In this document: positions 46,353 to 55,847 of the stretch, piece by piece
How positions within the stretch are numbered: the stretch's first letter is position 1
How the letters are laid out: the number at the start of each line of letters is the position of its first letter
DNA from: Fermentimonas sp.
GTDB taxonomy: Bacteria; Bacteroidota; Bacteroidia; Bacteroidales; Dysgonomonadaceae
Length of the DNA: 64,000 bases
NCBI GenBank assembly: GCA_015478775.1
Contig: JADMKP010000004.1
Span: forward strand, 95,816 to 159,815
Reading direction: 5' to 3'
Made by a program: the position numbers and the translations under genes
Notes under the pieces: generated by a model
What the model was told of the DNA's origin: nothing
Databases searched by the model: none
Seen by the model: only the letters and a program-made list of their open reading frames with translations

Positions 46353-48887
46353 TTACTCATTTATTTTATATTCCAACAGTTTCATAAAGTAACCACCTAC
46401 AACTGAACGAGCTTTAAAGTTCATTCTTTCAGCTGTTTTAGTATCATGCCAATCACTTATTGGTACACGCGAATGAGTTTCATCAGCATATTTATAAATA
46501 AGATCAACTAATGCTTCAAAATCATCTTTTTCACCCGTTAATGTTGCAGTCCACATAACCCAGTCTGATTTTGTATATGTAGCTCTACTATCAAGTGGGA
46601 GTCCATATTCATTTTGCTTTGTTCTGTAATAAGCCATCTCTTTCACCACAATTTCAGGGTCAAAGATATTAAATCCTAATAACTTATCCCAAACAATATT
46701 ATACTTCTGACTCCAAGTTCCAGATCGATCGAATGTTAATTTATAATGATCCCCATCTTTAGCCATCTTCTCCCACTTTACTGCCATATCTTTAGCTATC
46801 TGCATATATTCGTTTGCTATATCAGTTTTACCCTGCATTTCTGCTAGCTTGCCATAAGAAGCAATACCCATAATAGCCTTTATAGATAGGTTTGCATTAT
46901 GAGCTGAATGTCCTGCAAAATCATCAGTATTAAGCTGATTATCCGGATCAAGACCTTCTTTTACAAGATAGTCTGTCCAAGTTGTAAGAACATCCCAATG
47001 TTGAGCAGCATAATCTGCATTACCTTCTACTTTTGCAATTGCTGCTGTCAATATTAACATATTACCCGATTCTTCAACAGGCATATCACCTCCATAGGTT
47101 TGTCCATTAGCAAGTGGATATGTACCAACATCATGAGCAGCAAAAGGCTTTGTCCATTTTCCACTTTCACTATAGTAGAATATTGGATTTTGCATTCCCT
47201 TTACTAGATCTGGATTATATATTAAAAATAGTGGTGAAGAAGGATAAGTAATATCAACTGTTCCTATCGATCCATTACTATTATTTTCTTTAGATAAAAA
47301 CAATAGGGTTCCATTTTCATCCTTCACAAGTTTATGAGCTGATACAGCCTGTCTGTATACTAATGCGCATAGCTCAGCATACTTTTTACCACCGGCTTTT
47401 AATGCATCATCCATTATGCTTCTGTTGAATTCATCACATCTTTTCATTATGGATGAGTATTCATTTACTGCCTTATTAAATGCTTGATAAATATCTACTT
47501 CACCATTATTTGTCCAGTATCCTTTAAGATTTTTCTCAAAATACTGAATTGAATATATATCATCATATCCAAGCATGATGTATCCGGTGGTATTATCAGT
47601 TGATATTTCTCCTAAATCTTTACTATAAGCTAGAACTGACATATTCTCGTTCATCTTGTCAGATAAGTTTTCAGCTTTAGCAGTTCCAACTGTTCCGGTT
47701 GTTTGGAACAGTTTTTTAACATTCCAATAGTCTCCAAAATTTAGAGAAGACGACTGTTCATTTTGACCTGCCATGTAGAAATACCCCCAGTCAATTCTAA
47801 CATCATCACCTCTCTTTTCAAACATTGGTTGTTCAATAGTGCCGGTCTTTAGAAATTTCAAATCATCTTTTTCTATCATTTCAAAGTTTACAGGTTGGCT
47901 GTCATTATGCACAGCCCATTGAGGTGTAGCTTCAAAGTATATTTGTACTTCATGATTTGCTTCATCTTTTGAACGTACTTGATATGAAATGTAACTAACC
48001 GGGCGTGAAACTAATTCTAAATCATCTAAAAGAAGCGGTGAAGTGAAAATTAAATCTAACTCAACCGGTCCACAATCAAAAGTGTAGATTGTTTGTGTGG
48101 GTAAAACAGAAACAGATTTTTGAACAGCAGTAATAGTTAATGCTGCTTTCTCCGGTTCATTTTCATATAGACCAAAATCAACATAACCACCTCCGGTTCT
48201 ATTGTGACCATGGGCAGTAATAATATTTTTACCCTTTTTAAGTAATGCTTTAATATCATCTGTAAGTGGTTCTTGAACATTGAAGTTCCAAGAATAATTT
48301 GTTCCTACAACCTGCTCCCCATTTATATATAATTCAAATATATCATCATGAGAATAATGAAGATAAATATCTCTACCTTCAAGATCTTCCTCTAAAATAA
48401 ATGTTCGGCGAATCCATATATCATTTGTATCCCATAACGTAGATAGGTTTGGTTCATTACGAGTACCAAAAGCTGACAATCCTGTTTCCCAAGAACTATC
48501 ATTAAAATCTATTGACTTCCAATCTCCTCTGGGTTGATTAAAAGTATATTTACCTTCCCACTTCTCTTCATGGACTGTTGGTAAAACAGCCTTTAATGGC
48601 AAACTTTCAACTCCCATAAATCTATAAACTTCTCCATCAACCCTTAGGGCTCCAAGTAATGGAAACTCTTTTTCAGTCCAATGCCTCACTTGATCATCGT
48701 ATAAATTATCGACATTTGACCAAGCATTAAAATATGGATCAATAGTCACCAATGGGTATGATGGTGCACGTAGATCTGTTTTAAGATCGGTAGATATAAC
48801 GGGACTATTTTCCGTTGAAATAACACAAGAAACAAGAGTGAGACAACAAACAAATATTTTTAGAATATTAAATCCCGATTTAACCAT
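46353..48887 (-). CDS. DUF4965/glutaminase A-like protein, lipoprotein
   Basis: I set the start at ATG 48887, which gives MVKSGFNILK and a lipobox VSC. A GTG at 48950 lies inside a terminator hairpin and adds an unconserved tail. Domain order: DUF4964-like N terminus (SYPLVTIDPYFNAWSN), a galactose-binding-like sandwich (ENDIYLHYSHDDIFELYINGE region), DUF5127, and an alpha/alpha-barrel DUF4965/DUF1793 (SPLFLIYNPDLVKGM, GTYPLANGQTYGGDMPVEESGNML, DWVMWTATL). The fungal relatives are called glutaminase A, but the helical barrel and PUL context suggest a glycan-active enzyme. The activity is not established. Confidence 0.85.
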   Translation of the reverse strand: MVKSGFNILKIFVCCLTLVSCVISTENSPVISTDLKTDLRAPSYPLVTIDPYFNAWSNVDNLYDDQVRHWTEKEFPLLGALRVDGEVYRFMGVESLPLKAVLPTVHEEKWEGKYTFNQPRGDWKSIDFNDSSWETGLSAFGTRNEPNLSTLWDTNDIWIRRTFILEEDLEGRDIYLHYSHDDIFELYINGEQVVGTNYSWNFNVQEPLTDDIKALLKKGKNIITAHGHNRTGGGYVDFGLYENEPEKAALTITAVQKSVSVLPTQTIYTFDCGPVELDLIFTSPLLLDDLELVSRPVSYISYQVRSKDEANHEVQIYFEATPQWAVHNDSQPVNFEMIEKDDLKFLKTGTIEQPMFEKRGDDVRIDWGYFYMAGQNEQSSSLNFGDYWNVKKLFQTTGTVGTAKAENLSDKMNENMSVLAYSKDLGEISTDNTTGYIMLGYDDIYSIQYFEKNLKGYWTNNGEVDIYQAFNKAVNEYSSIMKRCDEFNRSIMDDALKAGGKKYAELCALVYRQAVSAHKLVKDENGTLLFLSKENNSNGSIGTVDITYPSSPLFLIYNPDLVKGMQNPIFYYSESGKWTKPFAAHDVGTYPLANGQTYGGDMPVEESGNMLILTAAIAKVEGNADYAAQHWDVLTTWTDYLVKEGLDPDNQLNTDDFAGHSAHNANLSIKAIMGIASYGKLAEMQGKTDIANEYMQIAKDMAVKWEKMAKDGDHYKLTFDRSGTWSQKYNIVWDKLLGFNIFDPEIVVKEMAYYRTKQNEYGLPLDSRATYTKSDWVMWTATLTGEKDDFEALVDLIYKYADETHSRVPISDWHDTKTAERMNFKARSVVGGYFMKLLEYKINE

Positions 48888-48920
48888 GGCTTTGATATTT
48901 AATTTATTATTCAAAAACAA

Positions 48921-48950
48921 GTGAGGTCCAGATAATTTTCTGAACCTCAC
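48921..48950 (-). terminator. Hairpin terminator/attenuator between the SusCD-DUF3823 genes and the glycosidase genes
   Basis: An inverted repeat on the minus strand: GTGAGGT plus a CAGA/TCTG extension with one mismatch on each arm and a short AT loop, followed by TTGTTTTTG. Placed 17 bp after the DUF3823 stop. It probably lowers read-through so that the surface uptake proteins are made in excess over the enzymes. Confidence 0.75.
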
Positions 48951-48966
48951 AAAGAAATATTCTTAA

Positions 48967-49641
48967 TTACTTAATTTTAATTACCTCTGAATAAATTGCC
49001 TGATCTGCTCCAGCAGTTCTCACACCAACTCTTGCATAAAGTGCTTTTGCCGTGGCAAACTCTTGGTTTTCTGATAAATCCATTGACAAATTTAATGCAC
49101 CTGCTTCCAGACCTCTAAAATCCTGTCTGCCAATATAAGCTACATCATCAACAAAATGAGTCTTACTAACCAATAACATTACATAATCAATATTTTCGGT
49201 TTGCACAACCTTATTAACTGTGAATGTACTACTTAACACTGAACCACTCAATGAAATGTTTGCATTAGATATGGTAAAGTAGGGTGTAACTCCAACATCT
49301 ATAGTTGTAGATCCTTTCACATTAATAATTGTTGTATCACGTGAATTAACCCAAGGGCCATTTTGATTTCTTGTTACTAATTTATATTCACCATCAAAAA
49401 GCAGAGCTTTAAAAGTTCCATCCTGTCCAACATACACAGGGATATTGTCTCTTAATTCATAGCCATCCTGGTATAGTTGCAACTGAATTGCCTCACCTGT
49501 TCCACGTAAACCAAGTGTCTGCCCGTTATATGTAACCTTGCCATGGAGTTCCGATTGTGGAGCATCGTAGTTATCTAATCCACAAGCAGTAAAGACTATT
49601 AACGACAAGAATAATATTATAAAGTATTTATTTTGTATCAT
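48967..49641 (-). CDS. DUF3823 surface glycan-binding-type lipoprotein (SusE-position)
   Basis: ATG 49641 is chosen over a GTG at 49671 because it gives a compact lipoprotein signal (FTAC lipobox). The ~224-residue mature protein matches DUF3823: a carboxypeptidase-regulatory-like N-terminal sandwich (SELHGKVTYNGQTLGL, GTFKALLFDGEYKLV) and a C-terminal beta domain (YFTISNANISLSGSVL). It follows susD directly, the usual place for a third surface glycan-binding lipoprotein. Confidence 0.85.
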   Translation of the reverse strand: MIQNKYFIILFLSLIVFTACGLDNYDAPQSELHGKVTYNGQTLGLRGTGEAIQLQLYQDGYELRDNIPVYVGQDGTFKALLFDGEYKLVTRNQNGPWVNSRDTTIINVKGSTTIDVGVTPYFTISNANISLSGSVLSSTFTVNKVVQTENIDYVMLLVSKTHFVDDVAYIGRQDFRGLEAGALNLSMDLSENQEFATAKALYARVGVRTAGADQAIYSEVIKIK

Positions 49642-49674
49642 AATTTGTTCTATTTTATAGATAATACACACTCT

Positions 49675-51507
49675 TTATTGATAAGGATTTCTAACCAATT
49701 TAGGATTATTATTTATCCAACCCTGATCAATGAAGTTATAATAATTTCTCAATTGGAAATGACGAGGGAAGGGTGACATATGAATTTTTACTTTGTCAAA
49801 TATCCATTTTCCATGATTAGGATTTCCAGGATCGTTAACAAGATATGGGAATAGACCCCATTGTTGTGCATTAGGATCATCTTGAATTCCATTCCACACC
49901 TGATCAGCTAATCTCCAGCGTTTCAAATCCCAGTATCTATGATCTTCAAAAGCAAACTCAACTCTTCTTTCCTGTACAATATCATCAAATGTCATCGAGG
50001 TGAGTAATTGTATTCCTGCTCTTTCTCTAACCATGTTTAGGTATGAAAGCGCTTTTGCAGATTGGCCAAGTTCAAATGCTGCCTCAGAAGCAATCAAAAC
50101 AGCTTCAGCAAATCTAAATCTAGGAAACCACATCTCACTTCTCCTACCTCGAGTTGAAGCAGCGGGAGTCTCATCCAAAAATTTACGGAAGAAAAAACCT
50201 GATTTGTTTACATACTGATCATTCGACTGATTGGGACCGTTAACTGAAGTTATAATAACTCCATCATCATCAGTATTACCAGGAGAGCTTGTAATAACAT
50301 TCCATTCACCATTATCTAAATACTTTTGTCCTGCTTGTAATACTACTGGCATACCTTTGAATACAGCACCCGGATAAATTATACTTCCCCATAATCTTGG
50401 ATCTTTATTTGCAAACGCATCTTCAGGATTATCATAAAAGATATAATTACCGCTGTTATCTCTAATGTTTATTTCGCCATCCCTATCGTTAATATACTCA
50501 AAATCTTCTACAAGATTAAGTATCGGACCAGCATACGCACGGTCGATATCTTCAGCGTGAGAAGCAGGAATATTGATCTGTGTGAAACCATTAGTTTGTC
50601 CCGGATACTTATAATCACGTGCCCAAATCACCTCTTTGTTGTTTTCCTTAACAGAAAGAGCTTCATAAAAACTTCTACCTAAATCATCTGGTTTTGATAT
50701 CTGCAATTCATACATTTCACCATTTATTACCTCTTCTGCAGCAGATAATGCTGTTTCATAATATCCACTTGCAAGATTTGCAGGGATACCTACTTCACCA
50801 CCGGGTGTTGTTATAGGACTTGTCATCTTATTATTGTAGTTGGCAAGTGATCCTGCATAAACTGCAGCTCTGGCTTTTAGCATTAAAGCAGCCCATTTAT
50901 TTGCCCTAGCAGCATTAACAGTTGGATCAGTTGGTAGCATGTTTTTAATAGCCTCACACTCAGAAATTATATAATTATAAATCTCTGCCTCAGTTGATCT
51001 CGGATACTGTAAAGTTGTTATATCCATGCCTGGAGTATATTCAAAAATATCATCACCAATTATTGGCATTCCACCCATACCTCTTGCCATATTAAAATAC
51101 AGCCATGCTCTGATAAAACGAGCTTCTCCTTCCAATTGGTTCTGTGTTTCAGAGTCTAACACTTCCGTTTCGCGTACTCCTTTCAGAAACTGATTAAGGT
51201 TTCTCATCAAAGTATAATCATACACTCTCCAGCGATTATCTTCAAATCCCTGACGATTATCAGGTCCGCTATCAGATCTAGAGGCTTCATCTAAAATGGT
51301 ATATGAATATGAGTCGTCTATATGCTGTCCCCAAGTAATTCTACCATAGAAATTTGCCAGAACCGATTTAATCATCACTTCATCACCGAAAACTTGATCA
51401 TCAGACAATATTGTATCCGGTTCTCGCTCTAGGAATTCAGAACAACTACCCAGTGTAAAAAGCATTAATGCTAATACAATAAATATATTTTTAATTTTCA
51501 TAATCAT
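49675..51507 (-). CDS. RagB/SusD family nutrient-uptake outer-membrane lipoprotein
   Basis: About 610 residues with a lipobox TLGSC. SusD features: ARFIRAWLYFNMARGMGGMPI (TPR helix), ANKWAALMLKARAAVYAGSL, and the late LNMVRERAGI...RRVEFAFEDHRYWDLKRWRLAD block. Two ATGs (51507 and 51501) are possible. The first begins right after the SusC stop. The protein caps the SusC barrel and binds the glycan. Confidence 0.96.
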   Translation of the reverse strand: MIMKIKNIFIVLALMLFTLGSCSEFLEREPDTILSDDQVFGDEVMIKSVLANFYGRITWGQHIDDSYSYTILDEASRSDSGPDNRQGFEDNRWRVYDYTLMRNLNQFLKGVRETEVLDSETQNQLEGEARFIRAWLYFNMARGMGGMPIIGDDIFEYTPGMDITTLQYPRSTEAEIYNYIISECEAIKNMLPTDPTVNAARANKWAALMLKARAAVYAGSLANYNNKMTSPITTPGGEVGIPANLASGYYETALSAAEEVINGEMYELQISKPDDLGRSFYEALSVKENNKEVIWARDYKYPGQTNGFTQINIPASHAEDIDRAYAGPILNLVEDFEYINDRDGEINIRDNSGNYIFYDNPEDAFANKDPRLWGSIIYPGAVFKGMPVVLQAGQKYLDNGEWNVITSSPGNTDDDGVIITSVNGPNQSNDQYVNKSGFFFRKFLDETPAASTRGRRSEMWFPRFRFAEAVLIASEAAFELGQSAKALSYLNMVRERAGIQLLTSMTFDDIVQERRVEFAFEDHRYWDLKRWRLADQVWNGIQDDPNAQQWGLFPYLVNDPGNPNHGKWIFDKVKIHMSPFPRHFQLRNYYNFIDQGWINNNPKLVRNPYQ

Positions 51508-54500
51508 TTAGAATTTAACTGTTAAACCAATATTTACAATCCTAGTAGTTGGATATGCTAATCCATTTGTATCCTGGATTTCCGGGTCAACACCAATCAA
51601 ATTAGAGATACCAAATAAGTTTTGCCCTGCAACATAAATTCTCAAATCAGATAATGCTGCTTTTCCAACAATTGATTTTGGAACATTATAACCAAACTCC
51701 AAGTTTCTTACTTTCAAGTACCTTACATTTTTCTTCCAGAATGTACTATTCCAGTAATTACTGTGGCTGCTATTACCAATCAACAACATTGGGAACTTTC
51801 CGGGGATTAATTCACTATTAGCATCCCATATATCAGCCAATCTCCAGGTATCTTCCATATAAAACTCCGGATTGTTACCACCATCATGGAATGGATTTCT
51901 TTGTTCCCACTCCTGATACCAAGTAGATAAAGCACCTCCGGTTAAATCAAATGCAAGATCAAATCCTTTCCATCCAAAGTAGAAATTAAATCCAAAGTTA
52001 AATATTGGTGTAGAATCCTGACGGTAACCAATTGGACGTTCATCTAACCAGTTAATAGTTCCATCACCATTCACATCAACGTATTTTACATCACCGGGAC
52101 GCAATGTCTTATTACCCTGTCTGTCGTTATCAATAGGCCATGAAGCAATCTCTTCCCAATTCTGGAACTGTCCATCTGCCTCAAGTCCCCAATTCAAATA
52201 ACCATAGCGCTGTTCAATTGAATTTCTATACACATTCCATGAGTTACTAAAACGTGGCTTATATTGTTCCCAATCGTAGAATCTAGCATAAGTAGCATTC
52301 ACACCAATAGAATATGTCAAATCACCTGCAACGTCATTCCATTTTGCTAATATATCATAACCCATATTCATATCTGAATTCAAGTTTTCTCTCGGAAGAC
52401 TAAATCCTACTTCTGACGGTAATAATATATCGTATCTTGAAGCCGGTAAACCGGTTCTTTTTCGTCTGAAAAAGTCAAATGACCCTGTAAGTTTACCATT
52501 ATAAAAACTAGCATCTAAACCCACGTCAAGAATTTCTGCTTTAATCCAAGATAAGGTAGTAACAGGCAAACCACGTGGAACAGTACCAATTGTATATTTA
52601 TTATCGATAACAGAACCACCATTTTTATAAGTATATCCACCCATATAATCAAAAGCATTATATCCACTGACATTATCATCTCCTAATAATCCATAAGATG
52701 CTCTGATCTTGAAGTCTGAAAACACATCAGTTAAACGACTGTCACGCCAGAAATTCTCTTCCGACAATCTCCATCCAACAGATCCTGAAGGGAAAAATCC
52801 CCATCTGTGATTTGGTGGAAACTTCCATGATCCGTCATACCTACCTGAGAATTCAACTAAATACTTTCCTGCAAAATCATAATTAAATCTACCCAAGAAA
52901 CCTACACGTGCTTGTGTATTATTACCCACATCATCATAAGTATCCATCGTTTCATAATCAATCAAATTAAGTGCATTAGATGTAGGAATTGAGTGCACCC
53001 ATGTAGTCGGTGTATCCCTCTTAATTGTTTCTGCACCAACTACAGCTGCTATATTATGAAGTCCAAACTTTTTGTCATAGGCAAGCTGAATGTTAGTTGT
53101 AACATCTTCTGTATAACCTTGTCTTCTTTCACGCCAAGGGTTATTGTTTTCAAAGATTACCGGATATGTATCAGTATCATCGTCATAACCATATAATTTA
53201 TATGTATACTCATGATTATCTAACTTTTGATTTGCTAAAAAATAACTGAAAAGTGCTTTCGCTTTTAATCCATCAAAAATCTCATACTCTGCATTAAAAT
53301 TCAATTGAGCAACCCTCCAAGTATCTTCAAATTTTCCTGCTGTGTCATATGTAAGCCAACCAAAGTTTGTTGCCGGGTTTGTTGATGTAAGGGTAGGATA
53401 AAGTGGGTTATCATTTGCAAAAGGTCTTCTGGTAGGTAAATTCCTATATGTACCAAATCTTGGCATCCAATAGTCATCCGCTTCCGGAACACCTGGATTT
53501 ATTCTTTTTTCAATACGTCCATTCATACCTCCACCTATTCTGAAGCGGTCTGAAATATTAGCATTAACATTCATCTGAATGTTGGTTCGCTCAAAACCAC
53601 CATAATTTACAATCATAGCATCCTGACGGAGATTACCAACACTAAGATAATAGTTTATGTTTTCTGAACCACCTGAAACATTAGCATTAACATATGTTTG
53701 AGGTGACACTTCCCATATAAAATCATACCAATCAAATGGAACATACCCTTTTTCAGTTCCTTGCTGCCATTTTTGATAATCTTCCTGTGAGTAAGTATAG
53801 TTTGTGGCTCCCTGAACAGTTTGTGATTGAATATAATTTTTTACATAAGTTTCTGCACTTGCCGGACGGGGAAATGCATACAAACTTTGCCATCCATAAT
53901 AAGTGTTTAATGTAACAGTATTTTTAGTATTTCTTGTACCCCTTTTGGTTGTTACAACAACAACACCATTAGCCGCCCTTACTCCATAAATAGCAGCAGA
54001 TGCATCTTTCAAAACAGAGATAGTCTCAATATCATTAAAGTCGATATTATTAAATTGACCTGCATCAGATTGAATACCATCAATTACATAAAGTGGCGCA
54101 CCCATATTCCTGATCTGAATATTTGTAGACGCTCCGGGACGACCATCAACCTGACGTGAATTTATACCTGGTATTTTTCCCACAAGTGCTCCCGAAGAAG
54201 TTGATGCTTGTGATCTACTTATATCTTCAGCTCCAATAACAGAGATTGCCGATGTTAAAGACTCTTTTCTCTGAGAAAGTCCAAACCCAGTTACAACTAA
54301 TTCGCTTAGAATCTCAGTATCTTCGGATAATACAATTTCAATATTTGTCCTTCCATTAACATTAATTCTCTGATCTGTCATACCCACATAAGATACTTCT
54401 AACACAGCATTTGGTGAGACATTCGATAAACTATAATTCCCATCCATATCAGTGATTGTACCAACAGAAGTATTCATAACCTTTATAGTAACACCTACGA

Positions 54501-54630
54501 GAGGCTCTCCCAAAACATCTCTTACAATTCCACTCACAGTTAAGTTTTGAGCAGTTATACCAAGGGCAAGAATCCACATGAAAGCGGAAAGCAAACCTTT
54601 GCTGAAATTAAAAAAACTTTTCTTTTTCAT
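51508..54630 (-). CDS. SusC/RagA family TonB-linked outer-membrane protein
   Basis: A 1040-residue SusC. Signal peptide ending GITAQ, then a carboxypeptidase-D-like regulatory domain (VSGIVRDVLGEPLVGVTIKV), the SusC plug with VVTGFGLSQRKESLTSAIS and VLKDASAAIYGVRAANGVVVVTTKRG, and a 22-strand barrel ending in IGLTVKF. No STN domain, so no anti-sigma signalling. It imports oligosaccharides across the outer membrane using TonB energy. It is first of the susC-susD-DUF3823 set and follows GH43. Confidence 0.97.
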   Translation of the reverse strand: MKKKSFFNFSKGLLSAFMWILALGITAQNLTVSGIVRDVLGEPLVGVTIKVMNTSVGTITDMDGNYSLSNVSPNAVLEVSYVGMTDQRINVNGRTNIEIVLSEDTEILSELVVTGFGLSQRKESLTSAISVIGAEDISRSQASTSSGALVGKIPGINSRQVDGRPGASTNIQIRNMGAPLYVIDGIQSDAGQFNNIDFNDIETISVLKDASAAIYGVRAANGVVVVTTKRGTRNTKNTVTLNTYYGWQSLYAFPRPASAETYVKNYIQSQTVQGATNYTYSQEDYQKWQQGTEKGYVPFDWYDFIWEVSPQTYVNANVSGGSENINYYLSVGNLRQDAMIVNYGGFERTNIQMNVNANISDRFRIGGGMNGRIEKRINPGVPEADDYWMPRFGTYRNLPTRRPFANDNPLYPTLTSTNPATNFGWLTYDTAGKFEDTWRVAQLNFNAEYEIFDGLKAKALFSYFLANQKLDNHEYTYKLYGYDDDTDTYPVIFENNNPWRERRQGYTEDVTTNIQLAYDKKFGLHNIAAVVGAETIKRDTPTTWVHSIPTSNALNLIDYETMDTYDDVGNNTQARVGFLGRFNYDFAGKYLVEFSGRYDGSWKFPPNHRWGFFPSGSVGWRLSEENFWRDSRLTDVFSDFKIRASYGLLGDDNVSGYNAFDYMGGYTYKNGGSVIDNKYTIGTVPRGLPVTTLSWIKAEILDVGLDASFYNGKLTGSFDFFRRKRTGLPASRYDILLPSEVGFSLPRENLNSDMNMGYDILAKWNDVAGDLTYSIGVNATYARFYDWEQYKPRFSNSWNVYRNSIEQRYGYLNWGLEADGQFQNWEEIASWPIDNDRQGNKTLRPGDVKYVDVNGDGTINWLDERPIGYRQDSTPIFNFGFNFYFGWKGFDLAFDLTGGALSTWYQEWEQRNPFHDGGNNPEFYMEDTWRLADIWDANSELIPGKFPMLLIGNSSHSNYWNSTFWKKNVRYLKVRNLEFGYNVPKSIVGKAALSDLRIYVAGQNLFGISNLIGVDPEIQDTNGLAYPTTRIVNIGLTVKF

Positions 54631-54697
54631 TCTTTCATTTTGTTTAGATTATTATAGATTTCATAAAATAATTTGAATATAAATTAATATATCATTT

Positions 54698-55669
54698 TTA
54701 GTTTATGTGTATGTTATGTGTTTCCATTGCAGGTATTACATATTCTGAATTTATAAATAATTCCTCCTTTCCTTTTAAAATTTTAAATCCGACTGAACTT
54801 ATATACATATTTCTTGGATGAATCAATGAATCACTTTGATGTGCGTGAAACACTATTTTCAAATCCCCTTTTTTGTCTATAAACATAGAGCTATGTCCAA
54901 CTCCAACAAGATCTCCAGGCTTTTGAAGTAATGGGTTATGCTCATACTTAGACCACTCACCCATTATATCCGTTGCTGTAGCACATCCAATACCATAAAA
55001 CTGACTTTCATAACTGTTTGCAGAATATGTCATATAATAAATACCATTGTGTTTTATAACAAAAGCTCCTTCATTTACTCTTGGCCATACTTCTTCCCAT
55101 TCCTGAGACACATGTATACAAGGATGCATTGTTTCTTTTTTTATTGTTTTAAGATCTTGCTCTAATTCTGCTACCCAGATATTTAAACCGTCATTAAATC
55201 TATCAAAAAAAATATATGGTGTTCCATCATCGTCAATAAATAACGTGTTATCAATAGTTTTCTCACCCTCAATCATCGGTCTCTGTTCATTTTGTACAAA
55301 GGGGCCCAAAGGAGAATCTGATGTTGCAACACATATATGCTCATCTGCAGAATAATACATATAAAACTTCTCTTTTACGAAATAGACCTCAGGTGCCCAG
55401 AACCATTTATCTCCATATGAATCATCTTTATGAAGAGCTAATCCATTTAAATCATTATTTACTTTTCTCCATGTTTTAAGATCACTTGAAATCATTACCT
55501 CAATTCCATCTGATGCACCGGTACCATATGCATAGTAAGTATCTTCAAAAAGCATAATAAATGGATCTGCTAACTGAACTAAATTAGCAGTATCGTTTGC
55601 ACCATTATAAGAATGTGATGTTAAAAGTGCTGATAAAATTATTATAAGGTAAAATAGTTTTTTGGTCAT
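54698..55669 (-). CDS. GH43 family glycosidase, exported
   Basis: ATG 55669 gives a signal peptide MTKKLFYLIIILSALL; an upstream in-frame extension to 55750 would cross the promoter box. The ~324-residue protein is a GH43 propeller: QLADPFIMLFEDTYYAYGTG (base Asp), FWAPEVYFVKEKFYMYYS, TIDNTLFIDDDGTPYIFF (second Asp), and RVNEGAFVIKHNGIYYMTYS (acid Glu). Likely an alpha-L-arabinofuranosidase or beta-xylosidase type; specificity unclear. It has a promoter box and precedes the left SusC. Confidence 0.9.
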   Translation of the reverse strand: MTKKLFYLIIILSALLTSHSYNGANDTANLVQLADPFIMLFEDTYYAYGTGASDGIEVMISSDLKTWRKVNNDLNGLALHKDDSYGDKWFWAPEVYFVKEKFYMYYSADEHICVATSDSPLGPFVQNEQRPMIEGEKTIDNTLFIDDDGTPYIFFDRFNDGLNIWVAELEQDLKTIKKETMHPCIHVSQEWEEVWPRVNEGAFVIKHNGIYYMTYSANSYESQFYGIGCATATDIMGEWSKYEHNPLLQKPGDLVGVGHSSMFIDKKGDLKIVFHAHQSDSLIHPRNMYISSVGFKILKGKEELFINSEYVIPAMETHNIHIN

Positions 55670-55695
55670 CTTATGTTTTAATAGAGTTAGTTGTA

Positions 55696-55703
55696 CAAAA
55701 CTA
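55696..55703 (-). promoter_or_regulatory. -7 promoter box for the GH43-susCD operon
   Basis: The minus strand reads TAGTTTTG (TAnnTTTG), 27 bp before the GH43 ATG at 55669 and downstream of a strong terminator hairpin. Confidence 0.55.
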
Positions 55704-55770
55704 AAGGAAAAACATATATAAAATTTAAATATTGTCTCACAAAATAACAAATATTGATCAAAAAAAACAA

Positions 55771-55829
55771 AAAGTATAAGAAAATGTAATCCTTAAGTAC
55801 TACAAAAGGATAACATTTTTTTATACTTT
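55771..55829 (-). terminator. Strong 24-bp hairpin terminator after the DUF4973 gene
   Basis: Bases 55771-55794 pair with 55806-55829 across an 11-base loop, with one A/A mismatch and one G-T pair. T-rich sequence follows on the minus strand. It ends the right-hand susC-susD-DUF4973 transcript and isolates the GH43-susCD unit. Confidence 0.85.
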
Positions 55830-55847
55830 AAAAGTAAAAATTAGCTC

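Noticed and set aside
46353..48887. Genuine glutaminase
   Set aside because: Family name is historical; the context is a polysaccharide-utilisation locus and no glutaminase active site is recognisable.
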